Source of the DNA: Nocardioides turkmenicus
GTDB taxonomy: Bacteria > Actinomycetota > Actinomycetes > Propionibacteriales > Nocardioidaceae
Reading direction: 5' to 3'
DNA length: 64,000 nt
NCBI RefSeq assembly: GCF_011045035.1
Contig: NZ_JAALAA010000006.1
Location: 124,001-188,000, forward strand
A program made the translations under genes and the position numbers. The notes beneath the pieces are model-generated. The model did no database searches. It worked only from the letters and a program-made list of their open reading frames with translations, and was not told where the DNA came from. This document shows positions 41,186-49,283 of the stretch, piece by piece; the stretch's first letter is position 1; every line of letters starts with the position of its first letter.

Positions 41186-42688
41186 ATGACTACGTCGATC
41201 GCCTCTGGCTCCGCAACGGCCCGTACGTACGAAGTCCGCACCTACGGCTGCCAGATGAATGTCCACGACTCCGAGCGCCTCTCCGGGCTGCTCGAGGACG
41301 CGGGCTACCTCAAGGCGAGCGAGGGTACGCAGGCCGACGTGGTCGTCTTCAACACCTGCGCCGTCCGGGAGAACGCCGACAACAAGCTCTACGGCAACCT
41401 CTCCCACCTGGCCCCGATCAAGGAGGCCAACCCCGACCTCCAGATCGCCGTCGGCGGCTGCCTCGCGCAGAAGGACCGGGCGACGATCACCGAGAAGGCG
41501 CCCTACGTCGACGTCGTCTTCGGGACCCACAACATCGGCTCGCTCCCGGTGCTGCTCGAGCGTGCCCGGGTGCAGGAGGAGGCCCAGGTCGAGATCCTGG
41601 AGTCCCTCGAGGTCTTCCCGTCCACGCTGCCGACCAAGCGTGAGTCGGCCTACGCCGCCTGGGTCTCGGTGAGCGTCGGCTGCAACAACACCTGCACGTT
41701 CTGCATCGTCCCGAGCCTGCGGGGCAAGGAGAAGGACCGGCGCCCGGGCGAGATCCTCGCCGAGATCGAGGCCCTGGTCGCCGAGGGCGTCAGCGAGGTG
41801 ACCCTGCTGGGCCAGAACGTCAACGCCTACGGCGTGGAGTTCGGTGACCGGCAGGCCTTCTCGAAGCTGCTGCGCGCCTGCGGCGAGATCGAGGGGCTGG
41901 AGCGCGTGCGGTTCACGAGCCCGCACCCCGCGGAGTTCACCGACGACGTCATCGAGGCGATGGCCGAGACGCCCAACGTGATGCCGTCGCTGCACATGCC
42001 GCTGCAGTCCGGCTCCGACCGGGTGCTGAAGGCGATGCGGCGCTCCTACCGGTCCACCAAGTTCCTCGGCATCATCGATCGCGTCCGGGCGGCGATCCCG
42101 CACGCGGCGATCACCACCGACATCATCGTAGGCTTCCCGGGGGAGACCGAGGAGGACTTCCAGGCCACGCTCGACGTGGTGCGTGAGTCGCGGTTCTCGA
42201 GCGCGTTCACGTTCCAGTACTCCAAGCGGCCCGGCACCCCGGCGGCCGACCTGCCCGACCAGATCTCCCCCGAGGTGGTCAAGGACCGCTACGGCCGGCT
42301 CGTCGACCTCGTCAACGAGATCGCCTACGACGAGAACAAGAAGAACGTCGGACGTACGCTCGAGCTGCTGGTCGCCGAGGGCGAGGGCCGCAAGGACTCC
42401 TCGACGAACCGGCTGTCCGGCCGGGCCCCGGACAACCGGCTGGTCCACTTCGACGCCGCCGGCGTCGAGGGCGTACGTCCCGGCGACATGGTGAAGGTCG
42501 AGATCACCCGCGCGGCCCCTCACTACCTGATCGCCGACAACCCGGTGCTCGAGGTGCGGCGCACCCGTTCCGGCGACGCCTGGGAGGCGCGCCAGGGCCA
42601 GACCGAGCCCGAGACGCGTTCGGTGGGGCTGGGCATGCCGTCGGTCGGCGTACCCGCTCCGCTACCGGCGGCGCCGGCCTGCGGCTGA
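41186..42688 (+). CDS. miaB: tRNA-2-methylthio-N6-isopentenyladenosine(37) methylthiotransferase
   Basis: Radical-SAM enzyme that adds the methylthio group to i6A37 of tRNAs reading U-codons, acting after MiaA, which is encoded 2.2 kb downstream. The 500-residue protein has the N-terminal MTTase domain (Cys22 in TYGCQMN, Cys58 in NTCAV, and GGCLAQ), the radical-SAM cluster CNNTCTFC, and the TRAM domain near 390-450. The C-terminal tail of about 45 residues (Pro/Ala/Gly-rich) is an extension. I start at ATG 41186, with GAAGG upstream, and reject a longer ORF start at 41054. Confidence 0.95.
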   Translation: MTTSIASGSATARTYEVRTYGCQMNVHDSERLSGLLEDAGYLKASEGTQADVVVFNTCAVRENADNKLYGNLSHLAPIKEANPDLQIAVGGCLAQKDRATITEKAPYVDVVFGTHNIGSLPVLLERARVQEEAQVEILESLEVFPSTLPTKRESAYAAWVSVSVGCNNTCTFCIVPSLRGKEKDRRPGEILAEIEALVAEGVSEVTLLGQNVNAYGVEFGDRQAFSKLLRACGEIEGLERVRFTSPHPAEFTDDVIEAMAETPNVMPSLHMPLQSGSDRVLKAMRRSYRSTKFLGIIDRVRAAIPHAAITTDIIVGFPGETEEDFQATLDVVRESRFSSAFTFQYSKRPGTPAADLPDQISPEVVKDRYGRLVDLVNEIAYDENKKNVGRTLELLVAEGEGRKDSSTNRLSGRAPDNRLVHFDAAGVEGVRPGDMVKVEITRAAPHYLIADNPVLEVRRTRSGDAWEARQGQTEPETRSVGLGMPSVGVPAPLPAAPACG

Positions 42689-42794
42689 TCATGCGGTGAC
42701 GCGTTACCCCGACAGCAAATTCTCCGTAACGCCGTTCCATCGAGGGGTATTCCTGCTCTAGCCTGAGGCAACTCGTCTCAGGAAGGGATACCCC

Positions 42795-43727
42795 ATGTCG
42801 ATTCCCAAGCTGGCCAGCAGAGCAGCGGCCATGGGCGCGCTCGGTGTGCTCGTCGCTTCAGGTCTGGCGGCCGCGGCCCCCGCGTCCGCGATGCAGGCGG
42901 CCGCCGGTGGCGATGCCTGCTTCGACCCGCACGAGGTCGGAGCCGCCCGTGTCGCCGAAGGTGCCAAGCAGGTACGCGACACCAACCATCTGACCGCGAA
43001 GCAGGCCGACGCCAAGGAGAAGGCGCTCGCCGACGCGCTGGCGGCGAAGGGGAAGAAGGGTGGCGGCGCCACCCTCGGCCCGACGACCATCCCGACCTAC
43101 ATCCACGTCATCCAGGAGGACGCCACCACCGGCGCCGTCCCGCAGGCGAACATCGACGCCCAGATCGACGTGCTCAACGCGGCGTACGCGGGCACGCCGT
43201 TCTCGTTCGAGGTGGCCGGCCAGGACACCACGATCAACCCGGCGTGGTACCCGATCATCTCCGGCTCGGCCGGCGAGCGGGAGATGAAGTCGACGCTGCG
43301 CCAGGGCGGCGACAACGCGCTCAACGTCTACATCGGCGAGATCGACGACGGCCTGCTGGGCTGGGCGACCTTCCCGACCAAGAACATCTCGTCGCAGGAC
43401 GGCGTGGTCATCCTGGCAGGTTCGCTGCCGGGCGGTGACGCGGCGCCGTACGACGAGGGCGATACCGCCACCCACGAGGTCGGCCACTGGCTGCACCTCT
43501 ACCACACCTTCCAGGGCGGCTGTCACGGCAAGGGCGACCAGGTCGACGACACTCCGGCCGAGGCTGCACCCGCCTTCGGCTGCCCCGAGGGGTCCGACAC
43601 CTGCACCGCTCCTGGCCTCGACCCGATCCACAACTTCATGGACTACACCGAGGACGCGTGCATGGACGAGTTCACGCCGGGTCAGGTGCAGCGCATGATC
43701 GACGGATGGGTGGCCTACCGCGCCTGA
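42795..43727 (+). CDS. Secreted M43 (pappalysin/cytophagalysin) metalloprotease
   Basis: 310-residue zinc protease with a Sec signal peptide (cleavage after APASA, about residue 32). A charged propeptide-like segment (about 50-95) is followed by the catalytic domain. The metzincin motif HEVGHWLHLYH begins at His227, and a Met-turn NFMDYTED follows. Paired Cys in GGCHGKGDQ, FGCPEG and DTCTAP are typical of M43. It is monocistronic, with GGAAGG upstream of the ATG and a terminator downstream. Its substrate is unknown. Confidence 0.92.
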   Translation: MSIPKLASRAAAMGALGVLVASGLAAAAPASAMQAAAGGDACFDPHEVGAARVAEGAKQVRDTNHLTAKQADAKEKALADALAAKGKKGGGATLGPTTIPTYIHVIQEDATTGAVPQANIDAQIDVLNAAYAGTPFSFEVAGQDTTINPAWYPIISGSAGEREMKSTLRQGGDNALNVYIGEIDDGLLGWATFPTKNISSQDGVVILAGSLPGGDAAPYDEGDTATHEVGHWLHLYHTFQGGCHGKGDQVDDTPAEAAPAFGCPEGSDTCTAPGLDPIHNFMDYTEDACMDEFTPGQVQRMIDGWVAYRA

Positions 43728-43758
43728 TCTGATCAGGAGCCTCACCCACAGAAGCGCC

Positions 43759-43789
43759 GAGCGCCGGGTCCCTTGCGGGCCCGGCGCTC
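43759..43789. terminator. Bidirectional terminator after the M43 protease gene
   Basis: GAGCGCCGGG (43759-43768) and CCCGGCGCTC (43780-43789) form a perfect 10-base stem with an 11-base loop. It lies between the M43 stop and the convergent low-complexity protein gene. Confidence 0.8.
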
Positions 43790-43816
43790 GATCTGTGTGC
43801 GATCAGCAGAACTGAA

Positions 43817-44374
43817 TCAGTACTGCGACTGCTCCTGGTCGCCGCCGAAGCCGCCCTCGGACTGCTCGCCGCCGCCGAAGCCACCCTCGCTGGAGCCCTC
43901 GTCGGAGCCGTAGGAGGAACCCTCGGACTGCTCCTGGCCACCGCCGAAGCCGCCCTCGTTGGACTGCTCCGAGCCGTAGCCACCCTCGCTCTGGCCGCCC
44001 TCGGAGCCGTAGGAGGAGCCCTCGTTGGACTCCTGGCCGTAGCCGCCCTCGCTCGAGCCCTCGGACTGCTCGCCGCCACCGTAGGAGCTGCCCTCGCCGG
44101 ACTGCTCACCGTAGGAGGAACCGCCCTCGCTCTGGCCGCCCTCGGAGCCGTAGGAAGAACCCTCGGACTGCTGCTCGCCGCCGCCGAAGCCGCCTTCGTT
44201 GGAGGACTCCTGGCCGTAGCCGCCCTCGCTCTGGCCGCCCTCCTGGCCGCCGCCGAAGCCGCCCTCGTTGGACTGCTCGCCGTAGGAGGAGCCCTCGTTG
44301 GACTCCTGGCCGCCGAAGCCGCCCTCCTGGCCGTAGTTCTGCTGCTCGTCGCTGTTGCCGTAGTTCTCAGACAT
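43817..44374 (-). CDS. Extreme low-complexity acidic G/S/E/Q/Y protein
   Basis: 185-residue protein made of only nine residue types; my count is Gly 63, Ser 37, Glu 33, Gln 22, Tyr 12, Asn 8, Phe 6, Asp 3, Met 1. There is no Lys, Arg, His, Cys, Leu, Ile, Val, Ala, Thr, Pro or Trp, and net charge is about -36. It is built from degenerate repeats such as EGGFGGGQEQ and SEGSSYGSEGG, with single aromatic residues every 7-20 positions. No signal peptide or membrane segment is present. I start at ATG 44374; the frame uses almost only G or C at codon third positions, and other frames do not. The composition resembles prion-like, phase-separating domains (inference). I know no function. Confidence 0.75.
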   Translation of the reverse strand: MSENYGNSDEQQNYGQEGGFGGQESNEGSSYGEQSNEGGFGGGQEGGQSEGGYGQESSNEGGFGGGEQQSEGSSYGSEGGQSEGGSSYGEQSGEGSSYGGGEQSEGSSEGGYGQESNEGSSYGSEGGQSEGGYGSEQSNEGGFGGGQEQSEGSSYGSDEGSSEGGFGGGEQSEGGFGGDQEQSQY

Positions 44375-44639
44375 ATTGGGTCCACACTTCCGAGTAGTTG
44401 TGATCGGACCGGATTCCGAACATGCATCGCACGTCCGCCCCCCGGTTGCCCCCATTCGGTGAGGCACGCGAATGAGACGGTCTAGACCGTTCCACGTGAC
44501 GGCACTTGTGGCAACAGGTCTGTAACAGTGTTTCGAAAAAAGCCACGAAAAATGTCTTACGGGTGTACACGCCCCCGAAGACGCGAGGCGGGGAGCAACC
44601 CGGTGTGGGTTGCTCCCCGCCTCGTGGAAGACGATCGGC
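44375..44639. other. 265-base intergenic region with promoter and terminator
   Basis: Between the low-complexity gene and the Rv0909-like gene, both on the minus strand. It is AT-richer than the genes. The 44584-44624 terminator closes the upstream gene, so the low-complexity gene must have its own promoter between about 44380 and 44580. I see no clear -35/-10 pair. Confidence 0.5.
44584..44624 (-). terminator. Perfect 18-bp terminator hairpin
   Basis: CGAGGCGGGGAGCAACCC (44584-44601) and its perfect complement (44607-44624) with a five-base loop. It begins 15 bases beyond the Rv0909-like stop on the minus strand. Confidence 0.85.
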
Positions 44640-44837
44640 TCACTCGTTGCCGAGGTGCTCGTCGCCCTTCTCGCGGGCGACGTCGATGCCCTGGTCGATC
44701 TTGTCGCTGAACTTGCCACCGGTCTTCTCGTCGGCGAACTCGCCGACCTTGTCGAGACCCTGGTCGAGCGCCTTGTCGCTGACGCCCTCGGCCTGCTCGC
44801 TGCCGAGCAGGTCCTTTGCCTTGTCCAAGAAGCCCAT
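44640..44837 (-). CDS. Rv0909/MT0933-like antitoxin-family protein
   Basis: 65-residue hydrophilic helical protein. The N-terminus MGFLDKAKDLLG and the repeated pattern LDKVGEFADEKTGGKFSDKIDQGIDVA match the MT0933 antitoxin family, whose founder Rv0909 is paired with toxin Rv0910. No toxin-like gene is adjacent here, so the antitoxin role is uncertain; many actinobacterial members are stand-alone. ATG 44837 has a purine-rich RBS (AGAGGGGGAAGC). It is divergent from miaA by 60 bases and followed by a strong terminator. Confidence 0.8.
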   Translation of the reverse strand: MGFLDKAKDLLGSEQAEGVSDKALDQGLDKVGEFADEKTGGKFSDKIDQGIDVAREKGDEHLGNE

Positions 44838-44897
44838 TGCTTCCCCCTCTTGATCGGTGGCTCCCCGTATGAGCCATCTAGCGGTCAGACTAACCAC

Positions 44898-45890
44898 ATG
44901 GAGTACGACAGCAACAGGGGGACACGCGACCCGAATAGGTCACACGGACTACACAACTTGGGATCTTTTACCCGGTCGACCACTCCGATCGTCGCTGTCG
45001 TCGGTGCCACTGCGGCGGGCAAGACGTCCCTCTCCCTGGACCTCGCCGAGACCCTCGGCGGCGAGATCATCAACACCGATGCGATGCAGGTCTACCGCGG
45101 GATGGACATCGGCACCGCGAAGCTCCCGGTTGCCGAGCGGCGCGGGATCCCGCACCATCTGCTGGACCTTCTCGACATCGCCGAGCCGGCCTCCGTCGCC
45201 GACTTCCAGAGCCTGGCACGCGAGCAGATCGCGACGCTCCGTGAGGCCGGGAAGACGCCCGTGCTGGTCGGCGGCAGCGCTCTCTACACCCGAGCGATCC
45301 TGGACCGCTTCGAGTTCCCCGGGACGTCCGCCGAGGTGCGGGAGCGCCTCGAGAAAGAACTCGAAACCGCAGGTGAGAAGGCGCTTCACGACCGGTTGCG
45401 AGCCCTGGACCCGGTGTCGGCGGAGCGGATCGAGATCGACAACGGTCGTCGCGTCGTACGCGCCCTGGAGGTCATCGAGCTGACCGGCAAGCCGTTCAGC
45501 GCCCGGCTGCCCGAGCAGGTCTACGAGGACCCGGCCTCCGTCCAGATCGGGGTCGACATCTCCCGGGAGGCCCTGGACGTACGCATCCGGCAGCGCGTCG
45601 CGGAGATGTTCGAGGTCGGGTTCGTCGATGAGGTGGCCCGGCTCCTCGACGAGGGCCTGGGACGGTCGCGGACGGCGGCGAAGGCCATCGGCTACAACGA
45701 GGTCGCGGCGTACCTCTCCGGGGAGATGACCCTGGAGGACGCCATGGAGCGGACCGCCATCAGGACGCGACAGTTCGCACGGCGTCAGGACGCCTGGTTC
45801 CGCAAGGATCCGCGGGTCGTGTGGGTCTCATATGATGATCCGTCCCGTCTCGGGAAGGCCGTCGCGGCCGTGCAGGCGGTGACGGCATGA
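44898..45890 (+). CDS. miaA: tRNA dimethylallyltransferase
   Basis: Adds the dimethylallyl group to A37 of tRNA, the step before MiaB. The P-loop GATAAGKT, the INTDAMQVYRGMDIGTAKL motif and the tRNA-binding GGSALYTRAIL segment are intact. The C-terminal RQFARRQDAWFRKDPRVVWV is typical. At 330 residues from ATG 44898 it has a 30-residue N-terminal extension before the usual start; a TTG near 44958 could be the true start. It overlaps the following regulator gene by 4 bases. Confidence 0.93.
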   Translation: MEYDSNRGTRDPNRSHGLHNLGSFTRSTTPIVAVVGATAAGKTSLSLDLAETLGGEIINTDAMQVYRGMDIGTAKLPVAERRGIPHHLLDLLDIAEPASVADFQSLAREQIATLREAGKTPVLVGGSALYTRAILDRFEFPGTSAEVRERLEKELETAGEKALHDRLRALDPVSAERIEIDNGRRVVRALEVIELTGKPFSARLPEQVYEDPASVQIGVDISREALDVRIRQRVAEMFEVGFVDEVARLLDEGLGRSRTAAKAIGYNEVAAYLSGEMTLEDAMERTAIRTRQFARRQDAWFRKDPRVVWVSYDDPSRLGKAVAAVQAVTA

Positions 45891-46828
45891 GCGAGCAGGT
45901 GCGAGACCGTCTGCGGGAGCTGCTGGACGCGGTGCTCGAGGGTGCCGACGACGGGGAACCACGCACGCTGGCGCAGATGGCGGGGGACGTCTACACCTCG
46001 CCGTACCACTTCAATCGGCTTCTCTCCCGAGGCGCGGGCGAGCCGCCGGTGGCGATGCGGCGGCGCGTGATGTTGGAGCGCGCCGCCTGGCAGCTGAAGC
46101 ACGGGGGCACGGTGACCGAAGCCGCCTGGGCCGCCGGATACGAGTCGGTGGAGGGCTTCTCCCGGGCCTTCGCCAAGGCCTTCGGGCACCCGCCGAGCAC
46201 CGCCGCGGTCAGCCACTGGCTGCCGGCGCCGAACGGGATCCACTTCCACCCGCCCGAGTCGCTCTGGGTCGACTCCCAGGAGCGGGTGCTCGCGCCGCTG
46301 ACCGAGCAGCTGGTGATGCACGACCTCGATGACACCAGGGCGCTGCTCGACCTCGCCGCAGGGCTCTCCGAGGACGTGCTCGCCGGCGTACGGCTGCCGG
46401 GTCACGAGGTGCTTCCGTGGGACGGCCCGGAGGAGTCCCTCGTCCAGGTCCTGGAGGCCACGGTGTGGTCCAAGGAGTGCTGGGTCGCCTCCATCGAAGG
46501 GCTCTCGATGCCCGTACGCAGCGGCCCCGGCTCCGTGGTCGCGCTGATCGAGCGGCACGAGGCCGTCGCGGCCCGCTGGCTGGCGGTGGTGCGCGACATC
46601 GAGCGCCGTGGCGCCTGGGAGGATCGGCTCGTGGACGCCCTGTGCGAGCCGCCGGAGAGCTTCCAGATGGGGTCGGTGGTCGCCCACGTCCTGACGTACG
46701 CAGCCCACCGGCGTCTGCTGGCCCGGATGATGCTCCGGATGGCCGGTGTCGAGGTCGACCGGGGCGACCCGATCGAGTGGTTACGGGCTCGCCGGGGTGA
46801 GGTGCCGCCTCGTACCCTGGGGCCGTGA
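45887..46828 (+). CDS. AraC-type HTH fused to a DinB-like domain
   Basis: 313-residue protein. The N-terminal 105 residues form an AraC-type double helix-turn-helix (LAQMAGDVYTSPYHFNRLL and VTEAAWAAGYESVEGFSRAF). The C-terminal part (about 125-300) resembles a DinB/DfsB four-helix bundle (TEQLVMHDLDDTRALLDLA, a HEAVAARWLAVVRDIE helix, and VVAHVLTYAAHRRLLARMML near the end). DinB folds can bind metal and act as thiol-dependent transferases; here the domain may sense a ligand. It overlaps miaA and the next gene by 4 bases each, so it sits inside a miaA-dapF operon. Confidence 0.85.
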   Translation: MSEQVRDRLRELLDAVLEGADDGEPRTLAQMAGDVYTSPYHFNRLLSRGAGEPPVAMRRRVMLERAAWQLKHGGTVTEAAWAAGYESVEGFSRAFAKAFGHPPSTAAVSHWLPAPNGIHFHPPESLWVDSQERVLAPLTEQLVMHDLDDTRALLDLAAGLSEDVLAGVRLPGHEVLPWDGPEESLVQVLEATVWSKECWVASIEGLSMPVRSGPGSVVALIERHEAVAARWLAVVRDIERRGAWEDRLVDALCEPPESFQMGSVVAHVLTYAAHRRLLARMMLRMAGVEVDRGDPIEWLRARRGEVPPRTLGP

Positions 46829-47454
46829 CCCCTACCTGGACTGAGATCAGCACGCTCGAGGAGCTCGTCGGCCTCGTCGGCACGCCGCACGAGCGGGCGG
46901 TGACCAAGGGACGCCCGGCGCTCCTCGACATCGACCGGGCGTGGCTCGCCGCGACGCCGTTCTGCGTGCTCGCGACCGCCGACGCGGACGGCAACTGCGA
47001 CGCCTCGCCCAAGGGGGACCCGGCCGGCTCGCTGGTGCACGTCATCGACGACACGACGATCGCGATCGCGGAGCGACCGGGCAACAAGCGCGTCGACGGC
47101 TACCGCAACGTGCTCTCCAACCCGCACGTCGGGCTCAACTTCCTGATCCCGGGCCGTGGGGACACGCTGCGGATCAACGGCCGCGCCCGGCTGGTCTCGG
47201 ACGCGCCGTTCTTCGACGAGATGGTGGTGAAGGGCAAGCGCCCGATCCTCGCCCTGGTCGTCGAGATCGACGACATCTTCTTCCACTGTGCGAAGGCGTT
47301 CCTGCGCTCGGGGCTGTGGGACCCGGAGACCTGGGACCCCGACCACCTCCCGAAGCGTGCGGTCATCGCCAAGCAGGTCGAGAACGACCCGCGCACGCTG
47401 GCGGAGATGGAGGACTACTACCGCACCGACGTCTACTCGAAGTACCTCTACTGA
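46825..47454 (+). CDS. PPOX-class FMN-dependent flavoprotein (MSMEG_1061-like)
   Basis: 209-residue split beta-barrel flavoprotein related to pyridoxamine-phosphate oxidases. RAWLAATPFCVLATADADGNCDASPKGDPAG is the FMN-binding strand region, followed by ERPGNKRVDGYRNVLSNPHVGLNFLIPG and the C-terminal RSGLWDPETW. Members of this subgroup bind FMN or F420; the reaction is unknown. It starts with GTG overlapping the AraC-DinB gene and is followed by dapF with a one-base overlap (TGATG). Confidence 0.88.
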   Translation: MTPTWTEISTLEELVGLVGTPHERAVTKGRPALLDIDRAWLAATPFCVLATADADGNCDASPKGDPAGSLVHVIDDTTIAIAERPGNKRVDGYRNVLSNPHVGLNFLIPGRGDTLRINGRARLVSDAPFFDEMVVKGKRPILALVVEIDDIFFHCAKAFLRSGLWDPETWDPDHLPKRAVIAKQVENDPRTLAEMEDYYRTDVYSKYLY

Positions 47455-48305
47455 TGACCTACACCTACCTGAAGGGCCACGGCACGGAGAACGACTTCGT
47501 GCTGCTGCCGGACCTCGACGGGTCGGTGCACGGCGGGCTCTCCGAGGAGGAGATGGCCGCGCGCGTCCGGGCGTTGTGCGACCGCCGGGCCGGCATCGGC
47601 GCCGACGGGATCCTGCGCGTGATCCGCACCGCCGCCTACACCGGTGCGGACCGGCCGGCGAGCGACGCCGAGTGGTTCATGGACTACCGCAACGCCGACG
47701 GCACCCTGGCCGAGATGTGCGGCAACGGCACCCGGGTCTTCGCCGAATACCTGCGCTCGGCCGGGCTGGCCGGCGACGAGGTCACCTTCGCGACGCGCGC
47801 CGGTGACAAGACCCTGCGTGCGAACGGGGACGTCTGGACCGCCGACCTGGGTTCCCCGAAGCTGCTCGGGACGACCCAGGTCACCGTCGCCCATCACTTC
47901 TGGTCGGCCTGCAACGTCGACATGGGCAACCCGCACGCCGCCGCCGAGGTCGAGTCGATCGATCCGCACGGTCCCGTCGGGGACCTCTACGACTCCCCGA
48001 TCTTCGACGAGACGGTCTACCCGCACGGCGTCAACGTCGAGTTCTTCGAGCGCGTCGCCGAGCGTCACGTCGCCATGCGGGTCTACGAGCGTGGGGCCGG
48101 CGAGACCCGCTCCTGCGGCACCGGTGCCTGCGCGGTGATGGTCGCGGCCGCCGAGGCCGACGGCCTCGCGGTCGCGCGCGATGCTGACGTGACGTACCGG
48201 GTCGATGTGCCGGGCGGCACCCTCCAGGTGACCTGGACGGCCGACGACCGCGTTCTGCTCACCGGACCGGCGATCCTGGTCGCCGAGGGCACGACTGCGC
48301 TCTGA
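47454..48305 (+). CDS. dapF: Diaminopimelate epimerase
   Basis: Converts LL- to meso-diaminopimelate for lysine and peptidoglycan synthesis. The 283-residue protein has the two catalytic Cys in the pseudo-symmetric halves: EMCGNGTR and RSCGTGACA. The N-terminal KGHGTENDFVLL and NVDMGNPHAAAEV are typical. It is coupled to the flavoprotein gene upstream. The miaA-to-dapF interval in this genome contains two extra genes. Confidence 0.95.
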   Translation: MTYTYLKGHGTENDFVLLPDLDGSVHGGLSEEEMAARVRALCDRRAGIGADGILRVIRTAAYTGADRPASDAEWFMDYRNADGTLAEMCGNGTRVFAEYLRSAGLAGDEVTFATRAGDKTLRANGDVWTADLGSPKLLGTTQVTVAHHFWSACNVDMGNPHAAAEVESIDPHGPVGDLYDSPIFDETVYPHGVNVEFFERVAERHVAMRVYERGAGETRSCGTGACAVMVAAAEADGLAVARDADVTYRVDVPGGTLQVTWTADDRVLLTGPAILVAEGTTAL

Positions 48306-48385
48306 CCGGGCCTGATCGGCTCCGACCGCGAGACGGTTAACGGGTATTCACCACCGTGAGGGTGGTCACGTCTATGGTGCTGCCC

Positions 48386-49162
48386 ATGGAGTTGACTGAC
48401 AGCACAGCGATCGTGACCGGAGCGGCCAGCGGGATCGGGGCGGCGACGGCCCGAGCGCTGGCGGCCAAGGGTGCGACGGTCATCGTCGCGGACATGCAGA
48501 AGGACAAGGGCGAGGCCCTGGCGGAGGAGATCAAGGGGCTGTTCGTGCCCGTTGACGTCACCGACACCGACCAGATCACCAACGCCGTCGAGAGGGCCGT
48601 GGAGATCGCGCCGCTGAAGGCGGTGGTCAACTCGGCCGGGATCGGGTGGGCGCAGCGCACCATCGGGCGTGACGGCCAGATCGGGTCGGCGCACGACCTC
48701 GACGCGTACAAGAAGGTCATCGCGATCAACCTGATCGGCACCTTCGACATGTGCCGCCAGGCGGCGACCTACATCAGCCGCAACGAGCCCGACGCCAACG
48801 GGCAGCGTGGCGCCATCGTCAACCTGGCGAGCGTGGCGGCCTTCGACGGCCAGATCGGACAGGTGTCCTACTCCTCGTCCAAGGGTGGCGTCGTCGGCCT
48901 CACCCTCCCTCTCGCCCGCGACCTCGCCGCGGTCGGCATCCGGGTCAACACCGTCGCCCCGGGTCTGATCGACACCCCGATCTACGGCGAGGGGCCGGAG
49001 GCCGAGGCGTTCAAGGCCAAGCTCGGCGAGAGCGTGCTGTTCCCGCACCGCCTCGGTGTGCCGGAGGAGCTGGCCAGCATGGTCGTCGAGTGCCTGACCA
49101 ACGACTACATGAACGGCGAGACGATCCGCGTCGACGGCGGCATCCGGATGCCACCGAAGTGA
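48386..49162 (+). CDS. SDR-family dehydrogenase (HSD10-like, probable 3-hydroxyacyl-CoA dehydrogenase)
   Basis: 258-residue short-chain dehydrogenase. The NAD-binding TGAASGIGAATA motif, the NSAGIG motif and the catalytic Ser/Tyr/Lys (LASVAAFDGQIGQVSYSSSK) are present. The N-terminus M-E-L-T-D-S-T-A-I-V and C-terminal NGETIRVDGGIRMPPK resemble type II 3-hydroxyacyl-CoA dehydrogenases. The start is ATG 48386; an in-frame ORF begins 10 codons earlier. It stands alone between dapF and a VWA protein, and the substrate is a prediction only. Confidence 0.88.
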   Translation: MELTDSTAIVTGAASGIGAATARALAAKGATVIVADMQKDKGEALAEEIKGLFVPVDVTDTDQITNAVERAVEIAPLKAVVNSAGIGWAQRTIGRDGQIGSAHDLDAYKKVIAINLIGTFDMCRQAATYISRNEPDANGQRGAIVNLASVAAFDGQIGQVSYSSSKGGVVGLTLPLARDLAAVGIRVNTVAPGLIDTPIYGEGPEAEAFKAKLGESVLFPHRLGVPEELASMVVECLTNDYMNGETIRVDGGIRMPPK

Positions 49163-49283
49163 ACGCACGCGACTGAGGTAACCGGACGCAGGTAGTACCC
49201 CGACGGCTGGCGCACCGCTAATGTGTGCGCCAGCCGCGGGCCGTCCAGACCGCTCCGCGGGAGTCGGAGCTAGGGGAGTTCGC

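Noticed and set aside
43817..44374. Tandem repeat DNA interpreted as a CRISPR-like or satellite array
   Set aside because: The periodicity is irregular and follows codons; there are no equal spacers, and the reading frame shows strong G/C third-position bias, so it is a repetitive gene.
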